Assembly: GCA_903837135.1 (NCBI GenBank)
Contig: CAILTK010000058.1
Coordinates: 1-64,000 of the forward strand
Source: an uncultured Caulobacterales bacterium
GTDB lineage: Bacteria > Pseudomonadota > Alphaproteobacteria > Caulobacterales > Caulobacteraceae
Length of the DNA: 64,000 nucleotides
Direction: 5' to 3'
Shown here: one piece after another, positions 29,028 to 38,257 of the stretch
How the letters are laid out: every line of letters begins with the position of its first letter
How positions within the stretch are numbered: the stretch's first letter is position 1
Translations under genes and position numbers: made by a program
The notes under the pieces: generated by a model
Database searches by the model: none
The model's input: the letters and a program-made list of their open reading frames with translations, nothing else
What the model was told of the DNA's origin: nothing

Positions 29028-29385
29028 CTCAATTCTCCTCGTCAGATGATGAGGCCGCCCGGGGGGGAACCTCCCCATCCCGACCTTGCCCAGCCGATCT
29101 TGGACGGGCGCACCTGAACCGACGCCGAACGTGTCCGTTCAGACTGTGTTCATGGGAGCATCACCGCCGCATCGGCGGGGCGATCTGTCCCGCGCGTGGA
29201 GCGGTCGAAGAGATCTCCAGCACCGCCGCCGAACGGGACGTGCGAGCGACCTTTGACTAAAGCGCCGCGCGAAAAGTGGGAACCGGCTTTCGCGCCGGCG
29301 GCGCTCTAAACTTCAGACTCTAGAGCAAATTATCCGCCCTTAAGCGATCCCGTTTTCGAGCGGCTTGCTCTAGCGGCCCAGTCCC
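29028..29385. other. 358-base gap holding repeat copy B
   Basis: No gene seen. The right third is the 115-base repeat (29261-29375), ending 10 bases before the stop codon of the leftward hybrid kinase. The left part is the promoter region of the small exported protein. Confidence 0.6.
29261..29375. repeat. 115-base dispersed intergenic repeat, copy B
   Basis: Same length as copy A at 2478-2592 with 24 mismatches and no gap by my hand alignment. It carries GCGAAAAGTGGGAACCGG, the form usual in dispersed intergenic elements of alphaproteobacteria, and CTCTAGAGC, which could pair as a short palindrome. Like copy A it abuts the 3' end of a coding region. Confidence 0.8.
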
Positions 29386-31914
29386 CTACGCCACCGCCTC
29401 GATCTCGCTCGCCGGCTCCGTCATCGACTCCGCCAGAAGCGCGGTGATGGCCTCCATCAGCTCGGCGGCGCGGACCGGTTTGGACAGATGACGGTCGGCG
29501 CCGGCGGCGAGGCTGGCGCCGATGTGTTCGTCGAGGGCGTTGGCGGTCAGCATGATCACCGGCGTGCGGCGCGCGCCGGCGGCCGCCTCGCGGGCGCGGA
29601 GTTCGGCGGTGGCGGACAGGCCGTCGAGCTCGGGCATCTGCATGTCCATCAGGACGATGTGGAAGGCCTGGCGCGCGAGGGCCTCGAGCGCCAGACGGCC
29701 GTTCTCCACCATCACCAGGTCGACCCCGCCGACGGAGTCGAGGATCAGCTGGATTACCTTGCGGTTGGTGGGATGGTCCTCGGCCAGGAGCACGCGCACG
29801 CCCTCGAGCGAGAAGCCCGCCTCGTCCACCCCGGCCGGGTCCGCCGCCGCCTCGGCCTCGGCCCGCGCCAGGGGCAGAACGACGCTGAAGGTCGAGCCGC
29901 GGCCCGGGGTCGACTGCGCGTCGATCTTCCCGCCCATCAGCTCGACCAGCGAGCGGCAGATGGCGAGGCCCAGCCCCGTGCCGCCGAAGCGGCGGCGGAT
30001 GGAGACATCCGCCTGTTCGAAGCGGTTGAACAGGCGCGCCCGCACCTCCTCGGTGAAGCCGATGCCGCTGTCCCTGACGGAATACCGCAGACCGGCGGCG
30101 CTTTCGGTGACCGCCAGAGTCACTTCGCCGGCTTCGGTGAACTTCACCGCATTGGACAGAAGGTTGGACAGGACCTGGGTCAGGCGTACCGAATCGCCGA
30201 GATAGGTCCCTGCGGCGGCGCTCTCGACCGACCAGGTCAGGTCGATGCCCTTGGCGTCGGCGGAAGCGCGATGCAGCTCCGCCACCCGCGAGACGGTGAC
30301 GGCGAGGTCGAACGGCCGGCTCTCCATCCGCATCTCGCCCGCCTCGATCTTGGAGAAGTCGAGGATGTCGGTCAGCACCTGCTCCAAGAGCCGCCCGGAC
30401 GAGACGATCAGTTCGGCCAGCTCCGCATTGCGCGGCGTGGTCTGTTCGGCCGCCAGGGTCTCGGACAGGGCGATCACCCCGTTGAGCGGCGTGCGAAGCT
30501 CATGGCTCATGTTGGCCAGGAAGCGCGACTTCTCAGTGTTGGCGTGTTCGAGTTCGGCGTTGGCCTTTTCGAGCTCCGCGGTGCGGCGCTGGACCCGGTG
30601 TTCGAGCGAGGCCAGGAGCTCGTCCCCGCGATCGCGCTCGGCCTGCAGCGAGCGCGCCAGGACGCCGATCTCGTCCGTGCGCTGCGCCAGCGCGGTGGAC
30701 TCCTCCGGGTCGCGACGGCTGCAGGTCGCGGCCAGCGCCTGCAGCGGAAGGACGATCGCCCGGCGGCCGAGCTGGACCAGCACCACGGTCTGCAGGGCGG
30801 CGCCCAGCAGTCCAAGCAGCAGCACCCAGGAGGCCGATCGGGCGGCCGACCAGATGACGGCGGCGGCGGGATAGCGGATCAACAGATACCAGCCCGGCCC
30901 GGTCATCCGGCCATAGGCGATGATGTCCTTGCGGTCGGGGCTGAGCACCACGCCAAAGCGCTGACCGCTCCGCTTCAGGTTGGCGGCGAGGGACTTCAGG
31001 CCGAGGGACTTCTCCAGCGCGGCGACATTGGCTTCGGTACGGTGGGCCAGGTGGGCGCGTGGGGCGGCGATCACGTCGCCGTCGCCGCGGACGACGAGGG
31101 TTTGCGAGCCGCCGAGACCATCGGCGACCACGCCCTTGAGGAATCCGTCGAGCCGGATGGAGGTGCCGAAGGCGCCGACGTAGCGCCCCTTCACATAGGC
31201 GGGCGTCGCGCAGGCGGTCGCCAGCCGCTGGGCGCCCGAGGAGTCCTGCAGCAGGCGTTGGAGCGAGGTGCAGCGGGTCTCCCCGGTCGGATCCTCCGCC
31301 GGGCTGACGAAGCGACTCATCTCTTCCTTGCCGACGTCCAGATCGGCGGGGGCGGTACGCCGATAGAACATCAGGTGGTCCGGCCGATCCGGGCCGAACA
31401 TCACCAGCCGCGTCTGCGGCGCGTAGAAATAGAAGTTGTCGTAGTCGCCATGGGCGGCCTGGCCGAAGCGGGCGACGATCGGATAGGCCGACGCCATCAC
31501 CACCTTGTCCTCGCCGGTCATCGCCCGGGCCTTGCCGAAGAAGGCGCCGACGCCGAAGACCCGAGCGCCATCGGCGTCGACGTAGCCGTCGTAAACCTTG
31601 TCGCGGCTGCGCCGGGTTCCGTCCGGCAGGGCGAGGGTCGCGCCCTCGATGATCCGGTCGGCCTCCGCCGGCGTCATGGTCGCCGCGCGCGCCGCGAAGG
31701 CGTCTATGGCGCTGCGCTGGAGGGTGATCAGATTGGAGAAGCGGCGGTCGACGTTGTCGGTCCGCTCCTGAACGTACTGGCTCAGGAAATCGACCTGGCG
31801 ATGTTCGAGATCGCGCTGAAACACCGCGAACGCGGCCAGACTCGTCACGGCCGTGAAGGCCAGCGAGGTCAGGCCGACGCCGAGGAGAAATCGCTGCGAG
31901 ACGGAGGTCGCCAT
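29386..31914 (-). CDS. hybrid sensor histidine kinase with large periplasmic sensor domain
   Basis: An 842-residue protein: a membrane helix at about 10-30, a periplasmic domain of about 320 residues with dCache-like features (YDGYVDADGARVFGVGAFFG; YGRMTGPGWYLLIRYP), a second membrane helix near 365, a HAMP-like/coiled segment, HisKA with MSHELRTPLNGVIALSE, HATPase_c (NLLSNAVKFTEAGE; DSGIGF; GGTGLGLAICRSLVELMGG) and a C-terminal receiver (LLAEDHPTNRKV; LMDMQMPELDG; LSKPV). It would sense a periplasmic small molecule. No response regulator or output gene is adjacent, so it may feed a phosphotransfer protein elsewhere. Confidence 0.92.
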   Translation of the reverse strand: MATSVSQRFLLGVGLTSLAFTAVTSLAAFAVFQRDLEHRQVDFLSQYVQERTDNVDRRFSNLITLQRSAIDAFAARAATMTPAEADRIIEGATLALPDGTRRSRDKVYDGYVDADGARVFGVGAFFGKARAMTGEDKVVMASAYPIVARFGQAAHGDYDNFYFYAPQTRLVMFGPDRPDHLMFYRRTAPADLDVGKEEMSRFVSPAEDPTGETRCTSLQRLLQDSSGAQRLATACATPAYVKGRYVGAFGTSIRLDGFLKGVVADGLGGSQTLVVRGDGDVIAAPRAHLAHRTEANVAALEKSLGLKSLAANLKRSGQRFGVVLSPDRKDIIAYGRMTGPGWYLLIRYPAAAVIWSAARSASWVLLLGLLGAALQTVVLVQLGRRAIVLPLQALAATCSRRDPEESTALAQRTDEIGVLARSLQAERDRGDELLASLEHRVQRRTAELEKANAELEHANTEKSRFLANMSHELRTPLNGVIALSETLAAEQTTPRNAELAELIVSSGRLLEQVLTDILDFSKIEAGEMRMESRPFDLAVTVSRVAELHRASADAKGIDLTWSVESAAAGTYLGDSVRLTQVLSNLLSNAVKFTEAGEVTLAVTESAAGLRYSVRDSGIGFTEEVRARLFNRFEQADVSIRRRFGGTGLGLAICRSLVELMGGKIDAQSTPGRGSTFSVVLPLARAEAEAAADPAGVDEAGFSLEGVRVLLAEDHPTNRKVIQLILDSVGGVDLVMVENGRLALEALARQAFHIVLMDMQMPELDGLSATAELRAREAAAGARRTPVIMLTANALDEHIGASLAAGADRHLSKPVRAAELMEAITALLAESMTEPASEIEAVA

Positions 31915-31962
31915 GCCTCCGTCCTAATCACTCCAGGTTTAGATCAGGTAAGCGCGTGGAGG

Positions 31963-32001
31963 TTTTTTCCGTCGGATGGCGGTAGGGGCCCGCGGAAAAA
32001 A
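31963..32001. repeat. A/T-ended inverted repeat upstream of the hybrid kinase
   Basis: TTTTTTCCG and CGGAAAAAA are exact inverse complements separated by 21 GC-rich bases, 49 bases upstream of the kinase start codon. It could be an operator or the remains of a bidirectional terminator from the leftward serine hydrolase gene. Confidence 0.45.
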
Positions 32002-32065
32002 GACTGTGGAGTCCTGTGGTTAGACCACGATCAGGCGCCCGGCGGGCCGCATTCATCCACAGGTT

Positions 32066-33391
32066 TCATTTCTCCGGATGGAGCAGCGCCTGATAGGTGA
32101 GCGTGCGCGCCTGACCGCCGAGATCCTCTCCGCCGGTGCCGCCCATCCGCTGGATCATGCCGACGAACAGGACGTCGTTGGTCGGGTCGATCCAGAACCA
32201 GGTTCCCGCCGCACCGCCCCAGCTCATGGTGTTCTTGCCCTCGAGCGTGCCGGCGGCGCGCGGGTCGTTGACCACCATGAAGTCGAGCCCGAAGCCGACG
32301 GCCTCGTTGAAGCGGGCCACCGAGGTGCCGTTGGACGAGACCAGCACATTGTGCGGGATCACGTTGGTGTCCATCAGCTCGATCGAGGCCGGCGACAGGA
32401 TGCGCACGCCGTCGAGCTCGCCCTTGTTGAGGATCATCTGGCAGAAGCGGGCGTAGTCGGTGGTGGTGGAGGTCAGGCCGCCGCCGCCCGATTCCATCGC
32501 CGGGGGCTTGGTGTAGTCGGGCATCGGACTGCCGAACAGGTCCTTGGCCTCGGCGATCTTGCCGGTCTTGTCGCCGACGTAGACGGTCGCCAGACGGCCT
32601 TCCTTGCCCGGCGCCACGTAGAAGGCGGTGTCGTTCATCTTCAGCGGCTTGAAGACGGACTTGTCGAGGAACTCGCCGAGCGTCATGCCGGTGATCTTCT
32701 CGATGATGTAGCCCTGGATATCGACGGCGCTGGAGTAGGACCAGTTGGTTCCCGGCTGGAACATCAACGGGATCTCGGCCGTCCGCTCGATCATCTGATG
32801 CAGGCCGACGGACGCCAGCACCTTCTTCTCGCGGTAGAGCTTGTCCACCGGGTTCACGTCGCCGAGGCCATAGCCGAAACCGGCCGTGTGGCTCATGATC
32901 TCGCGCATGGTCGGCGGACGCTTGGCGTCCTCGGTCATGATCCGGCCGTCCGGTCCGACCCCGGTCATCACCCGCAGATTCTTGAACTCCGGCACATACC
33001 GGGTCACCGGATCGTCGAGCCGCCATTTGCCCTGCTCGAACAGGATCATCATGCCGACGCCGGTCAGCGGCTTGGTCATGGAATAGATGCGGAAGATCGC
33101 GTCCTTGTTCATCGGCGCCCCCGTCTCGAGCGAGGCCTTGCCGTAGGTGTTGAACTCCACGACCTTGCCGTGCCGGGCCAGAAGTGTGGTCATGCCGGCG
33201 ACCCGGCCCTGGGCGACCACCCCGGCCATGTAGGCGTCGAGCAGCTTCAGCCGCTGGGCGTCGAACCCGACCGATTCGGGGCTGGAGGCGACCGCCAGCC
33301 CGTCGGCGGCGACCGGCCTGGCGGAAACCTGGGGCGCAAGCGCCAGCGCGACCGCGGCGACCGCCGCGACTAAAGACCCATAACGCACCAA
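32066..33391 (-). CDS. exported serine hydrolase, class C beta-lactamase/EstB-like
   Basis: A 441-residue protein with a signal peptide (residues 1-24, VSARP). The catalytic S-x-x-K is in FRIYSMTKPLTGVGMM (around residue 105), a Tyr-Ser motif (NWSYSSAVDIQGYI, about 217) stands at the place of Y-A-N, and WGGAAGTWFWIDP replaces the H/K-T-G motif. This combination is typical of the large beta-lactamase-related esterase/peptidase family rather than of true AmpC enzymes, so antibiotic hydrolysis should not be assumed. Predicted periplasmic. Divergent from the CoA transferase gene. Confidence 0.85.
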   Translation of the reverse strand: MVRYGSLVAAVAAVALALAPQVSARPVAADGLAVASSPESVGFDAQRLKLLDAYMAGVVAQGRVAGMTTLLARHGKVVEFNTYGKASLETGAPMNKDAIFRIYSMTKPLTGVGMMILFEQGKWRLDDPVTRYVPEFKNLRVMTGVGPDGRIMTEDAKRPPTMREIMSHTAGFGYGLGDVNPVDKLYREKKVLASVGLHQMIERTAEIPLMFQPGTNWSYSSAVDIQGYIIEKITGMTLGEFLDKSVFKPLKMNDTAFYVAPGKEGRLATVYVGDKTGKIAEAKDLFGSPMPDYTKPPAMESGGGGLTSTTTDYARFCQMILNKGELDGVRILSPASIELMDTNVIPHNVLVSSNGTSVARFNEAVGFGLDFMVVNDPRAAGTLEGKNTMSWGGAAGTWFWIDPTNDVLFVGMIQRMGGTGGEDLGGQARTLTYQALLHPEK

Positions 33392-33528
33392 GATCGCCTC
33401 CCGTGTATTTTCCCCAAGCTTAAGGCGTCGTCCGGCCGGCGCAAGCGCCGCGCATACCGGAAAATCGACTTTGGGACTCGCCGACGGCCGCGAGGGCGTG
33501 CGAAGTTGCCGGCGAAGGTGGAGACGCG

Positions 33529-34752
33529 ATGGCTGAACTGGCCACGGAAGCGACCGGGCCCCTGAAGGGCGTCCGCGTCCTCGACATGACCAGCGTGGTC
33601 TTCGGCGCCTACGCCACCCAGATGCTGGCGGACCTCGGGGCCGAGGTGATCAAGGTGGAGTTCCCCGGCGGCCGGCGCGGCGCGGGCGGCGACATCATGC
33701 GCTGGGCGGGCCCGACGCCGCCGGGAGCGCCCGAGGATCTCGGGCCGATCTTCATGGCGGTCAACCGCAACAAGCGCTCGGTCCTGCTGGACCTGCGCGA
33801 GACCGAGGCCCGAACGGCGCTGGACCGGCTGATCGCCGAATCGGACCTGTTCGCCGCCTCGGTCCGGTATGAGGGCCTGAGGCGGCTCGGGCTCGACTAC
33901 GAGGCGGTGAGGACGATCCGGCCCGACATCGTCTATGTGCACGGCGCCGGCTATGGCGCGGAAGGTCCCTATGCGGGCGAGCCGGCCTATGACGACCTGA
34001 TCCAGACCGCGTCGGGCTTCGCCGACGTGCTGAGCCAGACCGACGGCGATCCCGAACCGCGGCTGATCCCGAGCCTTCTCGCCGACAAGGTCTCGGGCCT
34101 GTTCATGGGCCAGGCCATGCTCGCCGCCCTGTTCCACCGCCAGCGCACCGGCGAGGGCCAGTTCGTCGAGGTGCCGATGCTGGAGTGCGTCACCAGCTTC
34201 AACCTGGTGGAGCACTTCTACGGCCACCTGTACGACCCGCCCACCGGTCAATGGACCTACAACCGGGTCACCACGCCGCATCGCAAGCCGCATCCGACCA
34301 AGGACGGCTACATCGGCCTCCTGCCCTACAGCAGCCTGCAGTGGGAGCAGTTCTTCGTCCTCGCCGGCTGGGGCGAGGAGATCACCAAGGACCCTCGTTT
34401 CGCCGACGACGCCGCGCGGACGCGCAACATCCAGGCGCTCTACGCCCTGCTTGACCAGGCGACGGTGACCAAGACCACCGACGAGTGGCTCGCCTTGCTC
34501 CGCCCCCTGAACATCCCGGTGGCGCCGCTGAACCGGATCGGCGAGCTGATGGACGATCCGCATCTCAAGGCCGTCGGCCTGTTCGAGCGCTACCAGCATC
34601 CGGACGCCGGCGCCTATTGGTCCGTGCGCCCGCCGGTTCGCTACTCGGCCACGCCGGCCAACATCCGCCGCCACCCGCCCAGGCTCGGCCAACACACGAC
34701 CGAAGTGCTCGCCGAGCTCGGGCTCCCGCCCGCATCCAAGGCCCAGGACTGA
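33529..34752 (+). CDS. CaiB/BaiF family CoA transferase
   Basis: A 407-residue class III CoA transferase. GVRVLDMTSVVFGAYATQML and GAEVIKVEFPGG open the protein as in formyl-CoA, carnitine and alpha-methylacyl-CoA racemase relatives; AYDDLIQTASGFADV contains the aspartate expected to form the acyl anhydride. It would move CoA between two carboxylic acids in the cytoplasm. It starts an operon: two bases separate it from the acyl-CoA dehydrogenase gene, which itself overlaps the crotonase gene. The set would activate and then beta-oxidise an acid of unknown identity. Confidence 0.9.
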   Translation: MAELATEATGPLKGVRVLDMTSVVFGAYATQMLADLGAEVIKVEFPGGRRGAGGDIMRWAGPTPPGAPEDLGPIFMAVNRNKRSVLLDLRETEARTALDRLIAESDLFAASVRYEGLRRLGLDYEAVRTIRPDIVYVHGAGYGAEGPYAGEPAYDDLIQTASGFADVLSQTDGDPEPRLIPSLLADKVSGLFMGQAMLAALFHRQRTGEGQFVEVPMLECVTSFNLVEHFYGHLYDPPTGQWTYNRVTTPHRKPHPTKDGYIGLLPYSSLQWEQFFVLAGWGEEITKDPRFADDAARTRNIQALYALLDQATVTKTTDEWLALLRPLNIPVAPLNRIGELMDDPHLKAVGLFERYQHPDAGAYWSVRPPVRYSATPANIRRHPPRLGQHTTEVLAELGLPPASKAQD

Positions 34753-34754
34753 GC

Positions 34755-35921
34755 ATGGACTTCGACCTCGCCGAAGAACACCGGATGCTCAAGGACCTGG
34801 TCCGGCGCTTCGTCGACCAGGAGCTCATGCCGCTGGAGACGGCGATGATGGACCGGGACATCGCCGGACACGGCCCGGGCCTGTCGGAGGCCGAGCGCGA
34901 GCGCGTCGACAAGGTCTCGCGCGAGATGGGCCTGTGGGGCCTGGATGCGCCCGAGGACATCGGCGGTCACGACCTGCCGGCCGTGGCCCTGGTCGGGGTC
35001 AACGAGGAGATGGGCCGCACCATCACCCCCTTCACCCTGCCGCCGGACAGTCCGAACCTCCGTATGCTGATGGCCACCGTCAGCGAGCGGCAACGCGAGG
35101 CCTATCTCGCGCCTTACGTCCGCGGCGAGACCATCTCGGCGATCGGCATTTCCGAGCCCGGCGCCGGTTCGGACCCCGCCCGCATGACCTCGCGCGCAGT
35201 GAGGGACGGCGAGGACTGGGTGCTGAACGGCCGCAAGATCTGGATCAGCCGCGCGGCCGAAGCCGACTTCACCATCGTCATGGCGGTCAGCGACAAGGAG
35301 AAGGGCGCGCGGGGCGGCGTCTCGGCCTTCCTGGTCGACAAGGGAACGCCGGGATTCAACGTCCTGCGCCGCATACCGATGATCGGCGGCGCGGCGACCT
35401 ACGAGATCGCTCTGGAGGACTGCCGCGTCGAGGGCTGGAAGCTGCTCGGGACCGAGGGCCAGGGCTTCGCGCCGATGCAGCTGCGCCTCGGCACGCGGCG
35501 GATCGAAATGGCGGCCTGGTCGATCGGCATGGCCCAACGGGCGCTCGACATGATGGTCGAGTACGCGCCCCAGCGGACCACCTTCGGCCAGCCGCTGTCG
35601 GAGCGGCAGGCGATCCAGTGGTGGATCGCCGACGCCGCCACCCGCATCCACGCCGCCCGGCTGATGACCTACGACTGCGCCTGGAAACTCGACCAGGGCC
35701 GCGACGTCCGGACCGAGATTTCCATGATCAAGGCGTTCGCGACCGAAATGGCCTATGAGGTGGTGGACCACGCCATGCAGACCTTCGGCGCCATGGGCAT
35801 GACCCGCGAACTGCCGTTGCAGCTGATGTCGGCCAGGCTGCGCACCATGCGCATCTACGACGGCCCCACCGAGGTGCATAAGTGGGTGGTGGCGCGAAAC
35901 CTCCTGGGGAGCCGGCGATGA
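34755..35921 (+). CDS. acyl-CoA dehydrogenase, ACAD10/11-like
   Basis: A 388-residue flavoenzyme starting at ATG 34755, two bases after the CoA transferase stop. IGISEPGAGSDPARMTSRAV is the first family signature and FGAMGMTRELPLQ the second region. The C-terminal active-site motif is IYDGPTEVHKWVVARN, the form with YDGPTEVH usual in the ACAD10/11-like branch, instead of YEGT. It makes the enoyl-CoA for the crotonase encoded next, whose ATG overlaps this stop by four bases. Confidence 0.9.
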   Translation: MDFDLAEEHRMLKDLVRRFVDQELMPLETAMMDRDIAGHGPGLSEAERERVDKVSREMGLWGLDAPEDIGGHDLPAVALVGVNEEMGRTITPFTLPPDSPNLRMLMATVSERQREAYLAPYVRGETISAIGISEPGAGSDPARMTSRAVRDGEDWVLNGRKIWISRAAEADFTIVMAVSDKEKGARGGVSAFLVDKGTPGFNVLRRIPMIGGAATYEIALEDCRVEGWKLLGTEGQGFAPMQLRLGTRRIEMAAWSIGMAQRALDMMVEYAPQRTTFGQPLSERQAIQWWIADAATRIHAARLMTYDCAWKLDQGRDVRTEISMIKAFATEMAYEVVDHAMQTFGAMGMTRELPLQLMSARLRTMRIYDGPTEVHKWVVARNLLGSRR

Positions 35922-36685
35922 GCGACATCAGGGTCACGCGCGACGGGGCCGTCGCCATCCTCGTCATCGACCGCCCGCCCAACAACCACGTCTCGGTCGA
36001 TCTGGTCGGCGGGATCGCGGACGCCCTGAGGACGCTCGACGCCGAGCGCGACTGCCGCGCCGTGGTGCTGGCGTCGGAAGGGCGGGTGTTCTGCGGCGGC
36101 GCGGACCTCACGCCGGCGGGGCCGGACGGCGGCAGGCCGGGGTCTATGGCCGGCGATCTGTACCGGCAGGCGGAGCGGCTGTTTCGGACGAAGAAGCCGA
36201 TCGTCGCCGCGGTGCAGGGCGCGGCGGTCGGCGCCGGCCTTGGCCTGGCGCTGGCGGCCGACTTCCGCGTCGCGGCGCCGGAGGCGCGCTTCTCGGCCAA
36301 CTTCGCCAAGCTCGGCTTCCATTCCGGGTTCGGCATCTCCCTGACCCTGCCGCGGGTGGTCGGACTGCAGTCCGCCGCCCTGCTGCTGCAGACCGGCCGC
36401 CGCATCACCGGCGAGGAGGCCCTGGCCATCGGCCTGGTCGACCAGCTGGCGCCGCTGGCCGATGTCCGCGCGGCCGCGCTGACCCTGGCGCACGAGATCG
36501 CCGCCAACGCACCCCTGGCCGTGCAGGCGATGCGCGCCACCCTGCGAGACGGCCTCGCCGACGCCGTGCGCGCCCGGATGGCCCACGAGCTTTCGGAGCA
36601 GACGATCCAGCGCGCCACCGCCGACTTCGCCGAAGGGGTCCGCGCCGTCGCCGAGCGGCGGCCCGGCCGGTTCACCGGCGCCTGA
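35918..36685 (+). CDS. crotonase-family protein (enoyl-CoA hydratase/isomerase-like)
   Basis: A 255-residue crotonase-fold protein. GRVFCGGADLT and GAAVGAGLGLALAADFRVA form the CoA/oxyanion site. In the region that normally reads PEV with a catalytic Glu, this protein has SANFAKLGFHSGFG, so the first catalytic Glu of classical hydratases is absent. It may therefore be an isomerase, a hydrolase or a hydratase with altered chemistry. It is the third gene of the CoA operon, with an ATGA overlap to the dehydrogenase gene. Confidence 0.85.
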   Translation: MSDIRVTRDGAVAILVIDRPPNNHVSVDLVGGIADALRTLDAERDCRAVVLASEGRVFCGGADLTPAGPDGGRPGSMAGDLYRQAERLFRTKKPIVAAVQGAAVGAGLGLALAADFRVAAPEARFSANFAKLGFHSGFGISLTLPRVVGLQSAALLLQTGRRITGEEALAIGLVDQLAPLADVRAAALTLAHEIAANAPLAVQAMRATLRDGLADAVRARMAHELSEQTIQRATADFAEGVRAVAERRPGRFTGA

Positions 36686-36709
36686 CCGCGCGCCCCCGGA
36701 CCGCCTCGC

Positions 36710-38134
36710 ATGAGCGCGCACCTGCACCGCAGCGACGCCGGCATCGCCCAGGCCATCGGCAAAGGCGGGGAAAGCAAGCATCCGCGCCTGGTGCTGGTCA
36801 CCTGCATCCTCGCCTCCAGCCTGGCCTTCGTCGACGGCACGGTGGTCAACGTCGGCCTGCCGGCGATCGGCCGGAGCCTCGGCGGCGACGCGGCCGGGCT
36901 GCAGTGGGTGATCAACGCCTACCTTCTGCCGCTGAGCGCGCTCCTGCTGCTGGGGGGCGCCCTCGGCGACCGCTTCGGCCGTCGCCGGTTGCTGAATTTC
37001 GGGGTGATCCTGTTCGGCCTCGGCTCCGCCGGCTGCGCGGCCTCGCCAGGACTGGCCGGACTGCTGGCCGCGCGCGCGGTGCAGGGCGTGGGAGCGGCCC
37101 TGTTGCTTCCCAACAGCCTGGCGATCCTCGGCGGGACCTTTCAGGGCGAGGCCAAGGGCCGGGCGGTGGGGGCCTGGGCCGCGGCGTCGGCCATCACCGG
37201 CGCCGTGGGACCCGTGCTCGGCGGCTGGCTGATCGACGCCGTGGGCTGGCGCGCGATCTTCCTGATCAACCTCCCGCTGGCGATCGCCGCGGTCGCCCTG
37301 GCGCTGGCGACGGTGCGCGACCCGCCGGCCGAGAAGGACCCGCAACCACCCGACTGGCTCGGCGCCGGCCTCGCCACGCTGGCGCTCGGCGGGCTGGTGA
37401 TGGGGCTGACCGAGGGGACGGGCCCCGCCGGCTGGACCGTCCAGGCGTTCGCCGCGATCGGAGCCGGGCTGTGCTTCACCGCAGGCTTCCTATGGAACGA
37501 GATCCGGCTGGGCGACCGGGCGATGACCCCGCCCGCCCTGTTCGGTTCGGCGACCCTGATGGGACTCAATCTGCTGACCTTCCTGCTCTATGGCGCGCTC
37601 AGCGGTTTGCTGGTGCTGATCCCCTTCGTCCTGATCGAAACCGCCCGCTATCCGGCCGCGACCGCCGGCGCCGCCCTGCTGCCGTTTCCGCTGCTGATGG
37701 CGATCGGCGCGCCGCTGAGCGGTCAACTGGCGGGCCGGCTGGGCTCGCGCTATCTCCTGGCCGGCGGATCGTTCTGCGTCGCGATCGCCTTCCTGCTCGC
37801 TCTTCGCATCGCCGGCGGCGATTACTGGACCGAGGTCCTGCCCTGCCTGGTGGTGTTCGCCGTCGGCATGGCGGGGGTAGCCGCCCCCCTGACGACCGCG
37901 GTTCTGAGCGCCGTCGATGCGCGACATACCGGCGCCGCCTCCGGCCTCAACAGCGCCCTGGCGCGCACCGGCGGTCTTGTCGCCGTCGCCCTGCTCGGCG
38001 TCGTGCTGGCCCAGCGCGGCCACGCCCTGCTCGCGCCCTTCCATGGGGCGATGGCCGTCGGCGCGGCGGCGGCGGCCGGCTCGAGCTTAATTGCGCTGCT
38101 GATGATTAAATCGCCCCGCAAGGGAACAAAATAG
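36710..38134 (+). CDS. MFS transporter, DHA2 (EmrB/QacA) family
   Basis: A 474-residue membrane protein with about 14 helices. LAFVDGTVVNVGLPAIGRSL is the DHA2 helix-1 motif, LGDRFGRRRLL the loop 2-3 signature, and ITGAVGPVLGGWLIDAVGWR the motif C of drug antiporters. It probably exports a drug or hydrophobic acid using the proton gradient. It lies 24 bases downstream of the crotonase gene on the same strand, so it may belong to that operon and export the pathway substrate or a by-product. No EmrA-type adaptor is near. Confidence 0.88.
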   Translation: MSAHLHRSDAGIAQAIGKGGESKHPRLVLVTCILASSLAFVDGTVVNVGLPAIGRSLGGDAAGLQWVINAYLLPLSALLLLGGALGDRFGRRRLLNFGVILFGLGSAGCAASPGLAGLLAARAVQGVGAALLLPNSLAILGGTFQGEAKGRAVGAWAAASAITGAVGPVLGGWLIDAVGWRAIFLINLPLAIAAVALALATVRDPPAEKDPQPPDWLGAGLATLALGGLVMGLTEGTGPAGWTVQAFAAIGAGLCFTAGFLWNEIRLGDRAMTPPALFGSATLMGLNLLTFLLYGALSGLLVLIPFVLIETARYPAATAGAALLPFPLLMAIGAPLSGQLAGRLGSRYLLAGGSFCVAIAFLLALRIAGGDYWTEVLPCLVVFAVGMAGVAAPLTTAVLSAVDARHTGAASGLNSALARTGGLVAVALLGVVLAQRGHALLAPFHGAMAVGAAAAAGSSLIALLMIKSPRKGTK

Positions 38135-38257
38135 GATATCCAGATCGCCTGTCGCCTGAATTTTAGGCGCGGCAGCCCTGTGACGAAAATTTGACCATCG
38201 CCGTCGGATCGGGCGGCCGCTTTCTGCGTTCTGGTTCCGATCTTGACCGGAGTATCC

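Noticed and set aside
29488-32100. Open frame of 870 codons antisense to the second hybrid kinase
   Set aside because: The kinase on the other strand has every expected motif, and the antisense product has none.
32066-33391. AmpC-type beta-lactamase
   Set aside because: The YxN and KTG motifs are replaced by Tyr-Ser and Trp-Gly-Gly forms usual in esterases and peptidases of the same superfamily.
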